From NCBI GenBank assembly GCA_964628385.1, contig CAZVOD010000020.1, positions 1 to 56,585 on the forward strand: a stretch of 56,585 nt of DNA, given 5' to 3'. The position numbers and the translations under genes were made by a program. Position 1 is the stretch's first letter, and the number at the start of each line of letters is the position of its first letter. The notes beneath the pieces are model-generated. The model searched no databases. It was not told where the DNA came from and saw nothing but the letters and a program-made list of their open reading frames with translations. Of this stretch, positions 41,994-50,319 are shown in pieces. Source of the stretch: JANQPA01 sp964628385 (lineage in GTDB: Bacteria > Bacteroidota > Bacteroidia > Chitinophagales > Saprospiraceae).

Positions 41994-42119
41994 TTTTTTT
42001 TAAATGGAATAATAAATAGTTGCAGGCTTTTGTTTCAGCATCTGTCGGGAAGGATGAGGATTAAACATTAAATTTTGACTAAAATTTGACTATTTCCCAA
42101 ATAGAATTGTATTTTCGTC

Positions 42120-42147
42120 AAAACTTTCAATTTTTTCTGAAAGTTTT
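42120..42147. repeat. Perfect AT-rich hairpin upstream of TonB receptor
   Basis: AAAACTTTCA (42120-42129) and TGAAAGTTTT (42138-42147) are exact reverse complements with an 8-nt loop, about 80 bases before the receptor start. It could be an operator or part of the leader RNA. Confidence 0.55.
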
Positions 42148-42224
42148 AAAACTCTTAATTAAATCAAAAACCTGCCTGCCGCAGGGGTGTTAAAATTGAT
42201 GTTTTAAATAAGAAGACAAAAAGA

Positions 42225-45014
42225 ATGATTATGAGTCTTTCACTCCGACTGAGTATTTTTTTATTGCTTTTCAGTAATTCAATTTATAGTCAAGTAAAGG
42301 TTTCGGGCCTAGTCCGTAATGAATCAGAGGTACTTATTGGTGCCAGTGTGCTTTGTGTAGAAACAGGCGATGGCACAATTACAGATGCTAAAGGTAGATA
42401 TAATCTTACAATAGATAGAGAAGACCCATTTACACTACAATTTTCTTACGTGGGCGTTTCCTCTGTGGAAAAAAAGATTGATCCATCTGAAGGCAAGGAA
42501 TACAATAACTTCAGTGTAATTTTGAAGAGTAGTTCTGTAGATTTGAACCCGGTGGTAGTGGGAGCATCCAGAATTGAGGAAAGAGTACTGGAAGCGCCTG
42601 TAACTATTTATAAAGTGAGCAGTAAAGACCTGTTGTCTAATGGCCAGCTGAGTTCTTACGAGGCCATCAGCAATATCATGGGGATATGGTCTCAAAGCTC
42701 CAGTTTGACACTACCCTCCTACAATACCCGTGGGTTTTCGGATTCTGGTAATTTCCGTTTCAAACAGCAAATTGACGGTGTGGACATGACCAACCCCATT
42801 GGGCTTTCTATCGGAGGTACGATGGGAGCATCAGACCTGGATATCTCCAGTGTAGAAGTCATTCCGGGAGCATCATCCGCGCTGTATGGTTCTGATGCTT
42901 TCAATGGTATTTTACGGATGTATACCAAAAACCCTTTTGACTTTCCGGGGTTGAGTATGCAATCAAAGGTAGGATTTACCCGCCAAAATGCTGCAGGTAC
43001 ACAACCCTTATATGAGCAGGATATCCGTTATGCCAAGATCATTAATGATAAGCTGGCATTTAAAATGGACTTTTCGTACCGGTCTGTTTATGACTGGATT
43101 GGCGATGACCAATCAGCAGTTATTCCTCCTAGAGCATTTGATAATCGGGCACAATTTGAAGCACTAGACAAAGACGATCCAAACGGATATCGTAGGTTTG
43201 ATGCCGTTCACACTGTAGGAGATGAATACAGAAACGGAATTGGAACCATTCCCTTTCCGGTGGAATTAGTGGGGCCAGACGGTACAGTACTTAGCCTGGC
43301 TGCCAATGAGCTTGCCCGTTCAGGTATAGAAGAAAAGGATTTATTCACACGGGCTGATTTTGCCAATAACAGGATGGAGTCTTTCCGGGGTAATTTTTCT
43401 TTACACTACCGATTCGATGATGATTGGGAAGCTTCTTATACTTACAAGCATTCTTTTTCTGACTGGATTATCAGAAGTAGTGTTGCTTTCCCACAGTTTG
43501 ATTATTTACAGCGCATGCACTTATTCAATTTGAGTGGAAAAAATGTCAACTTCAGAATCTACCAGCATAAGCTGGATAACTTTCGGGGCAGTTGGTCAGC
43601 GCCCAACGCTGCTGATGCTGTACAACAGGCCCTGCGCCCCAATGAGTTGTGGGTACAGGACTTCCAGTCCAGATATTCAGAAACCGGCAACCTCAAAGAT
43701 GCCAGGCTTTTTGCCGATCGCTTTATGCCGGGGGGTAGTGAATACAACAACGAAGATTTTGAAGCCGCATTAGGAGCTACTACTAATAATACTGATTTTT
43801 CAGGTTTGAATTCCACCACTGGTATTGGTTCACAGACTATCGATTTCAGTAGCTATATCAATGCTGACCTGGACTTCGACTTGTCCCATACGGTTCCTTT
43901 CCAATTACTCGCCGGCCTCAACTACAGAAGGTACAATATTGATAGTGATGGTACTTTTTACAATGACGGGGAGTTAGGCTTCGGCGAACCCATCGTTGTC
44001 AATCAAGTAGGCATGTACGTACAAGCTACTGAATATATTTTTGATGAAAGATTAAAGCTGACAGGAGCGATCCGTTATGATGATAACCAGGACTATAAAG
44101 CCAACTGGTCGCCGAGGTTAGCAGCAGTATATCAGATCGATCCAGAAAAAAAGCATTACATTCGGGGTTCTTTCCAGACGGGTTTTCGTAACCCAAGTAT
44201 ACAGGAAGGCTTTTTCCGGTTGCAGCTAACTTCTGCCTTTACCAATATAGGGTCGGCACAGCGCTCACTTGATAATTTTATTTACGAGGGCCGTTCGGGA
44301 CAAAGATATACTATGGCGGAAATTATCGAAGAAGATGGCCGGGGCTTCACGGCTGTTCAGCCTGAACGGAATACACTTTTTGAGTTTGGATATAAAGGGT
44401 TGAACCTTGATGGCAGGCTGCTGGTAGATGTCAATGCTTATTTCACTCAATACACTGATCTGATCATTCGTCCGGTAATTGCATTCAGGCCGGGAACACC
44501 TGATTTTCAGCTATTTGCTATTCGTCAAAACAGGGAGGAAGCCGTACAATCCTATGGAGTAGGTGCTAATTTAGACTACAAAGTCACACAAAAGCTACGT
44601 TTTGGTGTTAATTACAACTGGAATGACTTTCAGAGTTCTGACTTTGAGCCAACAAACCCCAATGTAGATGACAATGTGGAAGAAGAGGCCTTTTTGAGGG
44701 AATTACAATTTAACACGCCTGAGCATCGACTGGGCTTATTTTTGTCAGCCTCAAAATTAGGGCCGAAGCAGCGGCTTGGTTTCACTGTTACCTGGAAGTA
44801 TTCTACTGAATATAACTTCTTTTCCAATTTTGGAGAAAATGTTATCCCAAGCATAAATACTACTGATGCCTCCATTTCATTGGCTATCCCTGAATTGGAC
44901 TCTGTGGTTAAGTTGGGCGGAAATAATATTTTCCAGCAAGAATTCCGATTTGTTTATGGTGCTGCCAATACCGGCGCTATTTACTACTTAAGCTTTTTAT
45001 ATCAGCCTTTATAA
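42225..45014 (+). CDS. TonB-dependent receptor with carboxypeptidase-regulatory N-domain
   Basis: A 929-residue outer-membrane protein with a signal peptide (about residues 1-22, ending SIYSQ). Residues about 23-110 are a carboxypeptidase-D regulatory-like beta domain (VSGLVRNESEVLIGASVLCVETGDGTITDAKGRYNLTI), followed by the plug (about 115-235, NTRGFSDSGNFRFKQQIDGVDM and SSALYGSDAFNGILRMYTK) and a long 22-strand barrel ending in the aromatic LSFLYQPL. No SusD-like partner follows, so uptake of a metal chelate, vitamin or small organic ligand is likelier than a SusCD glycan system. A strong terminator follows. Confidence 0.92.
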   Translation: MIMSLSLRLSIFLLLFSNSIYSQVKVSGLVRNESEVLIGASVLCVETGDGTITDAKGRYNLTIDREDPFTLQFSYVGVSSVEKKIDPSEGKEYNNFSVILKSSSVDLNPVVVGASRIEERVLEAPVTIYKVSSKDLLSNGQLSSYEAISNIMGIWSQSSSLTLPSYNTRGFSDSGNFRFKQQIDGVDMTNPIGLSIGGTMGASDLDISSVEVIPGASSALYGSDAFNGILRMYTKNPFDFPGLSMQSKVGFTRQNAAGTQPLYEQDIRYAKIINDKLAFKMDFSYRSVYDWIGDDQSAVIPPRAFDNRAQFEALDKDDPNGYRRFDAVHTVGDEYRNGIGTIPFPVELVGPDGTVLSLAANELARSGIEEKDLFTRADFANNRMESFRGNFSLHYRFDDDWEASYTYKHSFSDWIIRSSVAFPQFDYLQRMHLFNLSGKNVNFRIYQHKLDNFRGSWSAPNAADAVQQALRPNELWVQDFQSRYSETGNLKDARLFADRFMPGGSEYNNEDFEAALGATTNNTDFSGLNSTTGIGSQTIDFSSYINADLDFDLSHTVPFQLLAGLNYRRYNIDSDGTFYNDGELGFGEPIVVNQVGMYVQATEYIFDERLKLTGAIRYDDNQDYKANWSPRLAAVYQIDPEKKHYIRGSFQTGFRNPSIQEGFFRLQLTSAFTNIGSAQRSLDNFIYEGRSGQRYTMAEIIEEDGRGFTAVQPERNTLFEFGYKGLNLDGRLLVDVNAYFTQYTDLIIRPVIAFRPGTPDFQLFAIRQNREEAVQSYGVGANLDYKVTQKLRFGVNYNWNDFQSSDFEPTNPNVDDNVEEEAFLRELQFNTPEHRLGLFLSASKLGPKQRLGFTVTWKYSTEYNFFSNFGENVIPSINTTDASISLAIPELDSVVKLGGNNIFQQEFRFVYGAANTGAIYYLSFLYQPL

Positions 45015-45035
45015 AGTAGAGCGAGTTAGGTAGAT

Positions 45036-45071
45036 AGCAGAAGGATTTACAAGAACATCCTTCTGCTTTTT
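45036..45071 (+). terminator. Intrinsic terminator of the TonB receptor gene
   Basis: AGCAGAAGGAT (45036-45046) pairs exactly with ATCCTTCTGCT (45057-45067), followed by a T-run. It begins 22 bases after the receptor stop codon. Confidence 0.85.
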
Positions 45072-45140
45072 GCCATTTTCCTCAGAAGTTGTTTAAGCAG
45101 GAAAGTATTTCTCAAAACAACTTCCACACAAAATACAGAT

Positions 45141-45338
45141 ATGAAACAATCAATAGCATGGATTCTCGCCTTTAGCGGCGTATTGGCATTAGCCGTACTT
45201 GTACTTCTTGTATTTGGAGATGCCAGCGCCAGCATTGGTAACTTTCCGACCTGGCTTTGGTACTTCTTTGGCGTAGAGCTACTCTTTTGCCTGGTTTTTT
45301 ATCTCTTTACTCGATACTACTGGACTACTGAGGATTAG
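45141..45338 (+). CDS. Small two-helix membrane protein linked to the symporter
   Basis: A 65-residue protein with two membrane helices (about residues 6-27 and 40-58) and an acidic end (YWTTED). It lies 27 bases before a sodium:solute symporter gene, the layout seen for small accessory subunits of SSS transporters, although I cannot match it to a named family. It may help fold or regulate the transporter. Confidence 0.7.
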   Translation: MKQSIAWILAFSGVLALAVLVLLVFGDASASIGNFPTWLWYFFGVELLFCLVFYLFTRYYWTTED

Positions 45339-45365
45339 GTATTAAAAAAGACAAACTGCATCAAA

Positions 45366-46790
45366 ATGATAATTTACATCATACTCTTCGGGTATTTGGC
45401 GCTTTCACTGGTACTGGCAAGGACTGGACTGGCACAACAAATTGTCAATGCTGATCAATTCTACCTTAATGACCGCAAGCTGAAAAGTGTCAAACTCTTT
45501 TTCACTTTAATCGCTACTAATTTTAGTGCCTTTTTCTTTATTGGTTTTGCCGGCGAAGCATACCGGGTAGGCTACGCTTATTATGCTATGATGGCCCTCG
45601 GAACATCTTTTGCTGCTGTGTCTTTCTTTTTAATCGGTTCGCCAGCCTGGAGAAAGGGCAAAGAAATGGGCTTTATCACCCCTTCCGAAATGATAGGAGC
45701 GCTCCTGAAAAGTCCGGTCTTATCCAGAATAGTAGCTGTATTACTTATTGTTTTTATGATACCATTTGTAGGGATTCAGATCATTGGTGCAGGTTTGATT
45801 ATTTCTAAACTTACGGCCGGAGGTATACCATACATTGGTGGCGCCGCTTTGCTGATGACTTTCATTTTGATCTATGTTTGGTCCAGTGGTATGTATAGCG
45901 TTGCCCGTCTTGATGTATACAATGGCTTGATCATGCTTACGCTTATTGTCACTGCCTTTATTTTGATTAGCAGCTCACTTGGAGGAATCAGTACTATCAA
46001 CGAAAAGATAGCGAATAACTTAAATGCTTTGATGAGTGGATCGGGGAAGGGCCCAGCTTACAGCCCAACTGTGTACCTGAGCTTTATGCTACTATGGCTT
46101 ACCTGCTTGCCCATGTTTCCTCAAATTTTCTTTCGCTTTTTGATGGCCAACAAAGAAAGTGATTTTAAAAAGATTTCATTTTTATATACTATTGTTCCTC
46201 CCATTCTATTCATCTTTCCGGTAGCGTTAGGAGTTATGGGACATTTATCATTCCCTGATTTACAGGGCAAAGAGGCGGATCAGATTATTCCCATGCTGAT
46301 GACTATGCATATACCCAAATACCTGGGTGCCCTGATTCTTACCGGTGCCCTGGCTGCCTTTGTAAGTACTACAGACAGTACACTTCTTGCCCTAAGTGGC
46401 GTTATGACCAGGGATCTATACAGACCACTAATCAAACCTGATATTAGTGAAAAAGAAATGGTAAAAATTGGTAGAATCAGCATTCTGATCCTCTGCCTGA
46501 TCAGTTTAGTCATTGCCTATTTTCGTCCGGCTACCATTTTTCAAATCGCTACATTAACTTTTTCGGGTTTGTCGGTTTTATTCCCCGTTTTTCTGGCCGC
46601 ATTGCGCTTTAATTATAAAAATGCTCCCACGGCCATAGCAGCTATCGTATTTGGAGAATTGGTTTTGGTATATTTTGCCATCATCCAGCCCAGCTTAAAT
46701 AGGGTATTTAGCATACTACCTGTTGTACCGGCAGTATTAATTTCCAGCTTGTTTGTGATCCTTGGAATAATTTGGGATAGAAAAAAATAA
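45366..46790 (+). CDS. Sodium:solute symporter family protein
   Basis: A 474-residue transporter with about 12-13 helices. SSS-family features include the first loop (NADQFYLNDRKLKSVKLFFTLIATNFSAFFFIGFAGEAYRVGY), the sodium-site region LGALILTGALAAFVSTTDSTLLALSGVMTRDLY, and PMFPQIFFRFLMANKESDFKK. Sodium-driven uptake of an organic solute is expected; the cargo (sugar, pantothenate, amino acid or acetate) is not clear. It forms a likely two-gene unit with the preceding 65-residue protein. Confidence 0.9.
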   Translation: MIIYIILFGYLALSLVLARTGLAQQIVNADQFYLNDRKLKSVKLFFTLIATNFSAFFFIGFAGEAYRVGYAYYAMMALGTSFAAVSFFLIGSPAWRKGKEMGFITPSEMIGALLKSPVLSRIVAVLLIVFMIPFVGIQIIGAGLIISKLTAGGIPYIGGAALLMTFILIYVWSSGMYSVARLDVYNGLIMLTLIVTAFILISSSLGGISTINEKIANNLNALMSGSGKGPAYSPTVYLSFMLLWLTCLPMFPQIFFRFLMANKESDFKKISFLYTIVPPILFIFPVALGVMGHLSFPDLQGKEADQIIPMLMTMHIPKYLGALILTGALAAFVSTTDSTLLALSGVMTRDLYRPLIKPDISEKEMVKIGRISILILCLISLVIAYFRPATIFQIATLTFSGLSVLFPVFLAALRFNYKNAPTAIAAIVFGELVLVYFAIIQPSLNRVFSILPVVPAVLISSLFVILGIIWDRKK

Positions 46791-47033
46791 AGTTCTCTAC
46801 TAAATGAAGTATACACTAACAATCAACTGAAAATCAACGTTTCAGATTAAAATTCTACGCCCATTCGGACGTTTTCTACTTCTAATTCTCCTGACTTTTT
46901 ATCTCTTTTTGGTATCCTTTTTTTTCTCTCCAAATATACTTACCAAATGGGTTCTTATGACACTAATATGATGTATCCTAAAATATTTACCCATTAAACC
47001 ATTACAAAATAAATTATCCAAAAACAGAAAATT

Positions 47034-47336
47034 ATGAAAAACTTAAACTTGGATCTGGTTTATCAGGAAAACTTAGCAACTACCTTTACTCAAAAAGAAC
47101 AGAAGACCACTCAGTTAAAGCCCCGGAAGACTATTTCCACCAAATTGGTTGGCATTTTGGCAGCGCTTGCTGTAAGTATTATACTAATGATGCTGGAAGG
47201 CATTTTCTTTTACTTTGGAGTAGCTATGCTGGTACTGACTCCCATTGTACTTTACATCCTACCTATTTTTCAAATGGACTTCACATTCAGTAGCGACGAC
47301 GACTTCCTTAATCAGATCATTGACGATTTGAATTAG
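47034..47336 (+). CDS. Hypothetical membrane protein
   Basis: A 100-residue protein with a polar N-terminus rich in Gln, Thr and Lys (about residues 1-33), one or two hydrophobic helices (about 36-72 and the following IPVLYILPIF-like stretch), and an acidic end (SSDDDFLNQIIDDLN). No family is recognised. It has a strong bidirectional terminator after its stop and 240 bases without genes upstream, so it is transcribed alone. Confidence 0.6.
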   Translation: MKNLNLDLVYQENLATTFTQKEQKTTQLKPRKTISTKLVGILAALAVSIILMMLEGIFFYFGVAMLVLTPIVLYILPIFQMDFTFSSDDDFLNQIIDDLN

Positions 47337-47345
47337 ACAGTTTTC

Positions 47346-47379
47346 AAAAAAGGATAGGTGAAATCGCCTATCCTTTTTT
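47346..47379. terminator. Strong bidirectional terminator
   Basis: AAAAAAGGATAGG (47346-47358) pairs exactly with CCTATCCTTTTTT (47367-47379) around an 8-nt loop. The A-run and T-run allow it to work on both strands for the convergent genes ending at 47336 and 47385. Confidence 0.9.
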
Positions 47380-47384
47380 GATGC

Positions 47385-48287
47385 TCAAAATAACCATTCC
47401 AGCAAATAGCCAAGGCTTAACAACACACTGGTCAAAGCTGCGAGCTTAATTGCATTTAGGCGAGCTGGGATCAGATTACTGTGATCCTGGTACTGCTTGC
47501 TGTATTTTATAGTATTGAGGCTAAAAGGAATAGTCAAAAACGCCAGCAATCCTGTGGCTGGCAGTATCTGTGCAAACACCCCCAGAAGAATAGCAACATA
47601 AGCTAAAACAGAACCTCCAATCAGGACATTTATACCTGCCTTTCTACCAAATCTTACGGGTATAGATTGCTTACTGTATTTGATATCATCTTCATAATCA
47701 AAAATATTACTGATCAGGCCTACATTCATAGTGAATATCCCCGGAGCAATAGATACAAGTAGAGGTTCAAAGCTGGGTTGTCCGGTTACGACAAAGTAAG
47801 TACCAAAGATGATCATCGGTCCGAAAGAGAGAAAAATAACCACTTCACCCAGGCCATGGTAATTCAACCGAATCGGCGGAGCTGTATAAAAGAACATGAT
47901 AAAAGCGCCTCCCAGGGTCAGGTAAAAAGCCGGCCATCCGACTTCTACCAGTAAATAGATGCCTATACCAAGAGCTACGATAGTACAAAACAGAGCGGCA
48001 TTAAGCACTTGCCGGATGGAAATTTGTCCTTTAAAGAGTGGATTATCGTGAAATTTGTGCTCCTTACTCCCGTCATTACCGGTTTTGAAGTCATAAAAAT
48101 CATCAAAAAGGTCAGCTGCAGAATGTGCTAACAGGACACCTGTAACGACCAGAAATAGCAGCCAACCATTGAATTGTCCATTTACCAGGGCGATGGCCCC
48201 GGCTAACAGTACCGGAAGCAAACTCATTACTAAAAAAGGAGCTCGTACGGCTTTCAGCCAAATGATAATCCAGTCTCTTATTGTCAT
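47385..48287 (-). CDS. UbiA family prenyltransferase, MenA-like
   Basis: A 300-residue membrane enzyme with eight or nine helices. The two Asp-rich motifs for magnesium and prenyl diphosphate are HSAADLFDDFYDFKTGND (about residues 55-72) and SNIFDYEDDIKYSKQSIPVRFGRKAG (about 192-217). This arrangement fits 1,4-dihydroxy-2-naphthoate prenyltransferase, the menaquinone step usual in Bacteroidota. Other UbiA members are possible, since no men genes are adjacent. It uses isoprenoid chains that the mevalonate operon elsewhere in the window would help supply. Confidence 0.82.
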   Translation of the reverse strand: MTIRDWIIIWLKAVRAPFLVMSLLPVLLAGAIALVNGQFNGWLLFLVVTGVLLAHSAADLFDDFYDFKTGNDGSKEHKFHDNPLFKGQISIRQVLNAALFCTIVALGIGIYLLVEVGWPAFYLTLGGAFIMFFYTAPPIRLNYHGLGEVVIFLSFGPMIIFGTYFVVTGQPSFEPLLVSIAPGIFTMNVGLISNIFDYEDDIKYSKQSIPVRFGRKAGINVLIGGSVLAYVAILLGVFAQILPATGLLAFLTIPFSLNTIKYSKQYQDHSNLIPARLNAIKLAALTSVLLSLGYLLEWLF

Positions 48288-48395
48288 ATTTCTGAGTAAA
48301 ATTGTTCTTCCTATATAAAAACCTTGGCATTACATTTGTTTTCAAAAATAACTGTACAAATTGAATAGCTTGTACAGATCAGCCCTGATTATCTT

Positions 48396-48700
48396 TTATT
48401 TTAGAGTTGGCTTGATTTTACTTTTGGAGCCGAAAATGTACAAAAACGGGTTATCACGAAGCCATTTTTGAGTCGTCTGGTAGTACCATGGGGCAATAAA
48501 GCTGAAGTGAGTGCCTGGTTTATAGTCATTGACAAGCCGGAGGGCAAGGTCCATATACGCTCTCAGCATAAGCAGATACGATAGCTTTTCATTTTTATTC
48601 CTGATCTTGAGAATAGACTCTTACCGTAGTCTTTTTATAGGGTAGCTGTTCGAAGTGACCTGACCGCAATAAAATCAGGCCTTGTTTATATTAGCTCCTT
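48396..48700 (-). pseudogene. Decayed, frameshifted ORF of unknown family
   Basis: On the minus strand an unstarted frame ends at 48396 and encodes about 60 protein-like residues, including LRAYMDLALRLVNDYKPG and FIAPWYYQTTQKWLRDNPF. Just upstream a different frame carries HFEQLPYKKTTVRVYSQDQ before hitting a stop, so a single frameshift would join the two. Neither part has a normal start and upstream stops are close. I do not recognise the family. The intergenic stretch 48288-48773 is otherwise empty. Confidence 0.4.
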
Positions 48701-48773
48701 TTTGAAAGGTCGGGCTGATTACGATCTATGGGGTTAAAATTATTAACTTTAGATTTATGTAAAATATTATTCC

Positions 48774-50192
48774 ATGCAAAAAACTATACTCACATGCCTG
48801 CTTGGCTTACTCTTTTTTACTGCCCATACACAAATTAACCTGAGCACAGAACAGCGAGAAAAAATTAATCTATTATTTGAAGAATGGGATAGTAATAAAA
48901 ACCCCGGGATTACCATAGGCATTGTTTCGACAGGTAAGGTTATTTATACCCAATCATTCGGGATGGCCAGCATTGAGCAGCAACTACCCTTTACCACTAA
49001 TTCGGTAGCCGATATTGGGTCTTTAGCTAAACAGATAACTGCTTTTGGAATTTTGTTATTAAATGAAGAAAAAAAGCTTTATTTAAATGATGATATTCGG
49101 GATTACCTTCCGCATGTACCTGATTTTGGAGAAGCGATAAAAATCAGGCATTTAATTCATCATACCAGTGGTTTGCGGGAAATATATACAGCTTTGTATA
49201 TTGCAGGTCGGCAAAGCGGAGATTTACTGCGGCAGGGCGATGTTATTAATTTTGTGAAAAAGCAGAAAGCCCTGAATTTCCGGCCCGGTGAGGAATTTCT
49301 TTACTGCAATACGGCCTATGTATTGCTTTCAGAAATTATTGAGAAAGTAAGCGGAAAATCTTATGCTGACTTTTTGAGAGAAAAAATATTTGATCCCCTA
49401 GGGATGGCAAACACTTATGTCATGGATCGCTCTGGGAAAATTTTCCCCAATTGTTCCAACTCCTACTCTAGCTCAAAGAATACCTTTTTTAAGGAATATG
49501 ACAATTGCTCTATGTATGGGCAGGGTGGTATCTACTCTACTGTTGAAGATATGATGAAGTGGCTTGGAAATTTTGAAAGCCCGCGGGTAGGCTCGGCTGC
49601 AACCATTTCCAGGATGCAAGAAAGAGGAATTTTGAACAATGGCGATACCCTCGAATATGCATTTGGGGTATATTGTGATTCATATCGGGGGCTGAAAAGG
49701 GTTTCACACGGTGGTGCTAGTGCTGGTTACAGGTCTACCCTTAGTTGGTTCCCAGATCAGGACCTTGGATTTATAATAATGAGTAATTGCTCGGACTTTA
49801 ACAGAAAAAAAACGGCCAAAAGGATCACTAATATCTTACTGGCTGACCAATTCAAAAGCGATGATTACGGGCCCAGGCGTCGGCAAAGTGCCCAGCCGGT
49901 CAATAACAAGCAGACCGCTGCTATCCAAAATGATTTTCAATCTCTGGAGGGGACTTATTACAGTGATGAACTGGAGACGTTCTACACCATTAGTTATGAA
50001 AATGACCTGGTACGGGCTGAGCATTTTCGTTTGGGCAGATTTATATTATTTCCGAAGGCTGCTGCGAGGGATTTTTTCTCTTCAAAAGTGGGAGCGATCA
50101 TTTTTGAGCGCAATCATCTGGACGAGGTCACCGGCTTGAAGATCACTATGGATCGAGTCAGGGACCTCCAGTTTAGGCGGGTTCGACTCTAA
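48774..50192 (+). CDS. Secreted serine hydrolase, beta-lactamase fold
   Basis: A 472-residue protein with a signal peptide (about residues 1-20, ending AHTQ). The motifs are S83-L-A-K86, the tyrosine motif in EFLYCNTAYVLLSEI, and the third motif in VSHGGASAGYRSTLSW. The N-terminal 370 residues are the catalytic domain; the last 100 form a beta-rich C-terminal domain. This matches the class C beta-lactamase/penicillin-binding hydrolases often found in Bacteroidota. It is only distantly similar to the serine hydrolase at 39998. Substrate unknown. Confidence 0.87.
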   Translation: MQKTILTCLLGLLFFTAHTQINLSTEQREKINLLFEEWDSNKNPGITIGIVSTGKVIYTQSFGMASIEQQLPFTTNSVADIGSLAKQITAFGILLLNEEKKLYLNDDIRDYLPHVPDFGEAIKIRHLIHHTSGLREIYTALYIAGRQSGDLLRQGDVINFVKKQKALNFRPGEEFLYCNTAYVLLSEIIEKVSGKSYADFLREKIFDPLGMANTYVMDRSGKIFPNCSNSYSSSKNTFFKEYDNCSMYGQGGIYSTVEDMMKWLGNFESPRVGSAATISRMQERGILNNGDTLEYAFGVYCDSYRGLKRVSHGGASAGYRSTLSWFPDQDLGFIIMSNCSDFNRKKTAKRITNILLADQFKSDDYGPRRRQSAQPVNNKQTAAIQNDFQSLEGTYYSDELETFYTISYENDLVRAEHFRLGRFILFPKAAARDFFSSKVGAIIFERNHLDEVTGLKITMDRVRDLQFRRVRL

Positions 50193-50205
50193 CTTGGCTC
50201 CCCCA

Positions 50206-50305
50206 AGACATGTCATGTCTAGACATGTCATGTAAAAATACTAATCGCACAAGCTACTTATTTTCAATACCTTACAAAAATGTCATATTTAGAAATGACA
50301 TGTCT
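50206..50305. promoter_or_regulatory. Cluster of three AGACATGTCAT-type palindromic elements
   Basis: AGACATGTCATGTCT (50206-50220) is a perfect palindrome around one central base and is followed without gap by AGACATGTCATGT (50221-50233). The reverse complement, ATGACATGTCT, recurs at 50295-50305, overlapping a TGTCAT-N8-ATGACA inverted repeat (50281-50300). The cluster ends 15 bases before the M1 peptidase start, so it is placed like an operator array. Confidence 0.6.
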
Positions 50306-50319
50306 AAATTTTTTTGAAC

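Noticed and set aside
42172..42186. CCTGC-CTGCC-GCAGG as a terminator
   Set aside because: The stem is five pairs with no T-run and it lies within 55 bases of the TonB receptor start.
50175..50205. GGTTCGACTCT resembling a tRNA T-loop
   Set aside because: It is the last codons of the serine-hydrolase gene and has no matching acceptor, D or anticodon arms.
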